Shown piece by piece: positions 6,764 through 8,332 of a stretch of DNA of 8,332 bases. This stretch comes from Planctomycetota bacterium (GTDB taxonomy: Bacteria; Planctomycetota; Phycisphaerae; FEN-1346), in the NCBI GenBank assembly GCA_026386995.1, contig JAPLMO010000205.1:1-8332 (forward strand). The letters are read 5' to 3'. Every line of letters begins with the position of its first letter. Within the stretch, counting starts at the first letter, position 1. Below the pieces are notes generated by a model. That model worked only from the letters and a program-made list of their open reading frames with translations. It made no database searches and was not told the origin of the DNA. The position numbers and the translations under genes were made by a program.

Positions 6764-6845
6764 CTCTTTCCACGGGTTCCGCGTCGGGCCGCCGTGCGGC
6801 CGCACCGCTCCACCAGCGGCTACAACCCGCCGCCCCGTTGGGGCG
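6764..6845 (-). repeat. Structured palindromic repeat (REP-like), right arm, inverted
   Basis: Read on the minus strand, this aligns over its whole length with 6445-6526. The best-kept parts are the CGCCCC-GGGGCG end hairpin, the GTAGCCGC...GGTGGAGC block and the AACCCGTGG end. The central part differs in sequence but is again palindromic: GTGCGGCCGCAC (6794-6805) is a perfect 12-bp palindrome. Preserved pairing with changed sequence suggests selection on structure. No transposase and no flanking target duplication are seen. Confidence 0.75.
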
Positions 6846-6910
6846 GAAGACGGCCACGATCTGCGGCTACACGCCGGGAAGCCCGTTGTCACCCGTTGTC
6901 GATTTGGCCC

Positions 6911-6938
6911 TTGACAACAGCGTGCAACAGGTCAAAAT
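6911..6938 (+). promoter_or_regulatory. Sigma70-type promoter for tRNA-Asp
   Basis: A consensus -35 hexamer TTGACA (6911-6916) is followed after 16 bases by CAAAAT (6933-6938), which matches the -10 consensus at four of six places. Transcription would start near 6945, about 60 bases before the tRNA. Two direct CCCGTTGTC words (6882-6890, 6892-6900) lie just upstream. GTTGTC (6895-6900) forms an inverted repeat with GACAAC (6913-6918), which overlaps the -35 element; this could be an operator, though that is weak evidence. Confidence 0.6.
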
Positions 6939-6943
6939 AAGGT

Positions 6944-6995
6944 CTTGAAGCACCCGCCGCCCCATGCGAACCTGTGGGGCGGTCGGTTTTTCAAC
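6944..6995 (+). promoter_or_regulatory. Long terminator-like hairpin in the tRNA-Asp leader
   Basis: Two 21-base arms (6944-6964 and 6975-6995) pair imperfectly around a 10-base loop. The inner 8 bp (ACCGCCCC-type; core CCGCCCC 6957-6963 with GGGGCGG 6976-6982) are perfect, and the outer part pairs TTGAAG with the T-rich TTTTTCAA side. A run of five T (6987-6991) follows the GC core, as in an intrinsic terminator or attenuator. It lies between the apparent promoter and the tRNA, only 10 bases before the tRNA 5' end. Either it attenuates or processes the tRNA transcript, or it ends a transcript coming from upstream. Confidence 0.6.
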
Positions 6996-7005
6996 ACACG
7001 CCCGC

Positions 7006-7083
7006 GGGGGCGTAGCTCAATTTGGTTAGAGCATCGGATTGTCGATCCGAAGGTTGCGGGTTCGAGCCCCGTCGCCCTCGCCA
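7006..7083 (+). tRNA. tRNA-Asp (anticodon GUC), CCA encoded
   Basis: A full cloverleaf can be drawn. The acceptor stem pairs GGGGGCG (7006-7012) with CGCCCTC (7073-7079), with one G-U pair at the second position. The discriminator is G (7080) and CCA is encoded at 7081-7083. The D stem is GCTC/GAGC with GG in its loop. The anticodon stem is TCGGA (7034-7038)/TCCGA (7046-7050) with loop TTGTCGA, so the anticodon is GTC (7041-7043), which reads Asp codons. The T arm is GCGGG-TTCGAGC-CCCGT. All conserved bases (U8, A9, TTCGA) are in place, so the gene looks functional. Confidence 0.97.
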
Positions 7084-7092
7084 ATGAAACCA

Positions 7093-7136
7093 GCGGACCT
7101 GCGGGACAAGTCGCCCGCAGGTCCGCACTGTTTTGT
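7093..7136 (+). terminator. Intrinsic terminator of the tRNA-Asp transcript
   Basis: A perfect 13-bp GC-rich stem (GCGGACCTGCGGG at 7093-7105 with its complement at 7114-7126) has an 8-base loop and is followed by a T-rich tail (ACTGTTTTGTT). It starts 9 bases after the CCA, which fits a monocistronic tRNA transcript and separates it from the downstream gene. Confidence 0.9.
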
Positions 7137-7245
7137 TCCCGCAACAAGCCGGTATTCTTGCGGCACCTTCCGCCGCCGCGCGAGTTTAAGCGGGTGAAGG
7201 ACGGCCGGGGGTGAGACGAGGCTGCGCACTCGGAGCCAAGCGGAG

Positions 7246-7250
7246 AGGAG
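7246..7250 (+). promoter_or_regulatory. Shine-Dalgarno site that fixes a GTG start
   Basis: AGGAG, within GAGAGGAG (7243-7250), stands 7 bases before GTG at 7258. This strong, well-spaced site decides the start of the following gene, whose frame has no stop for some distance upstream and no ATG nearby. Confidence 0.75.
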
Positions 7251-7257
7251 TTCCTGC

Positions 7258-8332
7258 GTGAGGGGACGACTGCTGGAGTCGAAAGAGACGGCCGAAGTGT
7301 TCCTGACGGCATGGCCCAGCCGCCGCGCGAAAGCCTCCGAGCAGGCCGAGGAGGTGTTCTCGACCGTTCGCTCGTCGCTGGCATCCTGCGGCGCGCGGCT
7401 TCTCCAGGAGCGGATCTTCGCCACGGAGGCCGCCCTGCCCGACGTGCTGGCGGCCCGGTCGCGCATCTGTGCGGACCTGGACGACGGCGTGCCGCCCGTT
7501 CTGATCGTCGTGCCGGAAAACCTAACTGGCCCCGTAGCGGGCGTTCAGTTGCACGCAGTGCGCTCGGCGGCCCCCCTCCAAATCGTCAAGAGCGACGGCA
7601 AGCCGCGCGGACGCTCCGTGACAATGGGCGACAGTTGCTTTGTGGCCCTCTCGGGCCTGGTAGCCCCTGGGGCCGGCGGCGCCGATGAGCAGGCGCACGC
7701 CATGTTCACGCAGGCGGCGGCCACGCTGAAGGCGCTTGGCGGCTCGATGCACTCGGTGGCGCGCACGTGGCTCTGGCTGGGCGACATCCTCGGCTGGTAC
7801 GACGACCTGAACCGCGTGAGGAACAAGTTCTTCAAGTCGGTCGGCCTGATCGAAACCGATCCGAACAAGGCCTGCATGCCGGCCAGCACGGGCATCGGCG
7901 TGTATCCCGCGTTCGGGGCGGCCTGCGCGATAGACCTTGTGGCGGTCGTCGGCAAGGGCGGCAAGGTCGAGTATTTCCGCGAGGCTGGCAACCAGCGGTC
8001 GCCGTATCATTACGGCTCGGCCTTCTCGCGGGCGTCGCGGGCCGGTTCGCCGGCGGGCGACACCGTCTACGTCTCGGGCACGGCCGCCATCGACGCCGAG
8101 GGCCGGACCTCTCCCATAGGCGATGCCAAAGGCCAGGTCTCGGTCACGATCGAGAACGTTCGCGCCGCCTTCAGGGACCTGGGCTGCCGCGATGAGGAGG
8201 TCGTCCAGGCTATCGCGTATTCCAAGACGCCCGAAGTCCAGGCAATCTTCCACAAGGAATTCGCGGACCTTGGGTGGCCGTGCATCTCGGTCATCGCCGA
8301 CATCTGCCGCGACGACCTGCTCTTTGAGGTCG
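7258..8332 (+). CDS. Chorismatase-like two-domain YjgF/RidA-superfamily protein (3' end outside window)
   Basis: 358 residues are visible, from a GTG start with a good ribosome site. The N-terminal half (to about 245) has the pattern of the FkbO/Hyg5-like N-terminal domain: LLQERIFATEA (48-58), FAGV-like PVAGVQLHAVR (~92-102), ARTWLWLGDILGWYDDLNRVR (168-188) and PASTGIG (208-214). The C-terminal half is a YjgF/RidA-type domain (DTVYVSGTAAID, 268-279; CRDDLLFEV, 350-358). Known members with this two-domain build (FkbO, Hyg5, XanB2) hydrolyse chorismate to pyruvate plus a dihydroxycyclohexadiene or hydroxybenzoate, in the cytoplasm. The RidA catalytic arginine is replaced (WPCIS in place of PPARS), so imine deaminase activity is unlikely. 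Cys350 and Glu357 have the same 7-residue spacing as the Hyg5 active-site Cys and Glu as I remember them. The substrate is inferred, and many relatives are annotated only as RidA family. It is a separate unit downstream of the tRNA terminator; I see no convincing promoter in the 120-bp gap. Confidence 0.8.
   Translation, partial: MRGRLLESKETAEVFLTAWPSRRAKASEQAEEVFSTVRSSLASCGARLLQERIFATEAALPDVLAARSRICADLDDGVPPVLIVVPENLTGPVAGVQLHAVRSAAPLQIVKSDGKPRGRSVTMGDSCFVALSGLVAPGAGGADEQAHAMFTQAAATLKALGGSMHSVARTWLWLGDILGWYDDLNRVRNKFFKSVGLIETDPNKACMPASTGIGVYPAFGAACAIDLVAVVGKGGKVEYFREAGNQRSPYHYGSAFSRASRAGSPAGDTVYVSGTAAIDAEGRTSPIGDAKGQVSVTIENVRAAFRDLGCRDEEVVQAIAYSKTPEVQAIFHKEFADLGWPCISVIADICRDDLLFEV

Larger units (their letters stand above)
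6147..7005. other. 859-bp noncoding, repeat-rich intergenic region
   Basis: No credible gene lies between the toroid gene and tRNA-Asp. Short open frames here have no ribosome site and run through palindromes. The region holds, in order: a GGGAACC-type array, two 62-bp direct repeats with an 18-bp palindrome, a small hairpin at 6395-6415, a pair of about 82-bp inverted structured repeats enclosing several smaller hairpins, and the promoter and leader of the tRNA. I see no classical hairpin-plus-T-run terminator just after the upstream operon. Confidence 0.8.

Noticed and set aside
6445..6845. Insertion sequence with terminal inverted repeats
   Set aside because: No transposase frame lies between the arms, the arms are only about three quarters alike, and flanking bases show no target duplication.
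7151..7190. Promoter for the chorismatase-like gene (TTGCGG near 7158 with TTTAAG near 7185)
   Set aside because: Spacing is about 21 bases and both boxes are weak matches, so it is not supportable.

Overview
The window is GC-rich, densely coded bacterial DNA with every supported gene on the + strand. The gene set suggests a Planctomycetota bacterium, possibly of the Phycisphaerae type. This rests on three features: a Bat/glutamine-amidotransferase-like membrane protein followed by a giant DUF4175-like coiled-coil membrane protein and an exported squalene-cyclase-fold protein; Shine-Dalgarno-led ATGA-coupled genes; and an intergenic region full of short palindromic repeats. The phylum call is inference from gene content. 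No rRNA or marker protein is present to confirm it.

Layout. (1) Positions 2-6146 hold a tightly coupled three-gene operon. It runs from the 3' part of a membrane-anchored amidotransferase-fold/BatA-like protein (2-736), to a 1430-residue protein with three N-terminal membrane helices, Ig-like domains, very long coiled coils and two kinds of low-complexity tandem repeat (733-5025), to a secreted alpha/alpha-toroid protein with squalene-cyclase-type repeats (5022-6146). Each junction is a 4-base ATGA overlap. (2) Positions 6147-7005 are noncoding and rich in repeats. They hold a GGGAACC minisatellite, two 62-bp direct repeats each built on an 18-bp perfect palindrome, a pair of about 82-bp inverted structured repeats with further small hairpins between them, and then a promoter and a long hairpin in front of a tRNA. 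(3) Positions 7006-7136 hold tRNA-Asp(GUC) with encoded CCA and a strong intrinsic terminator. (4) From 7258 to the window end lies a GTG-started gene for a two-domain YjgF/RidA-superfamily protein of the chorismatase (FkbO/Hyg5/XanB2) type, cut off by the window edge.

How they may work together: the three operon proteins all look destined for the cell envelope, and their order matches the tail of MoxR-DUF58-BatA-type clusters. I infer a membrane-tethered periplasmic complex in which the giant protein is the scaffold. Its substrate or purpose is not visible from the sequence. The tRNA and the chorismatase-like gene are separate transcription units.

Most notable for follow-up are the giant repeat protein (585 residues without an aromatic residue, plus a 17-unit EAGAK/Q array), the structure-conserved inverted repeats, the terminator-like hairpin between the apparent tRNA promoter and the tRNA, and the chorismatase-like protein that lacks the RidA catalytic arginine.
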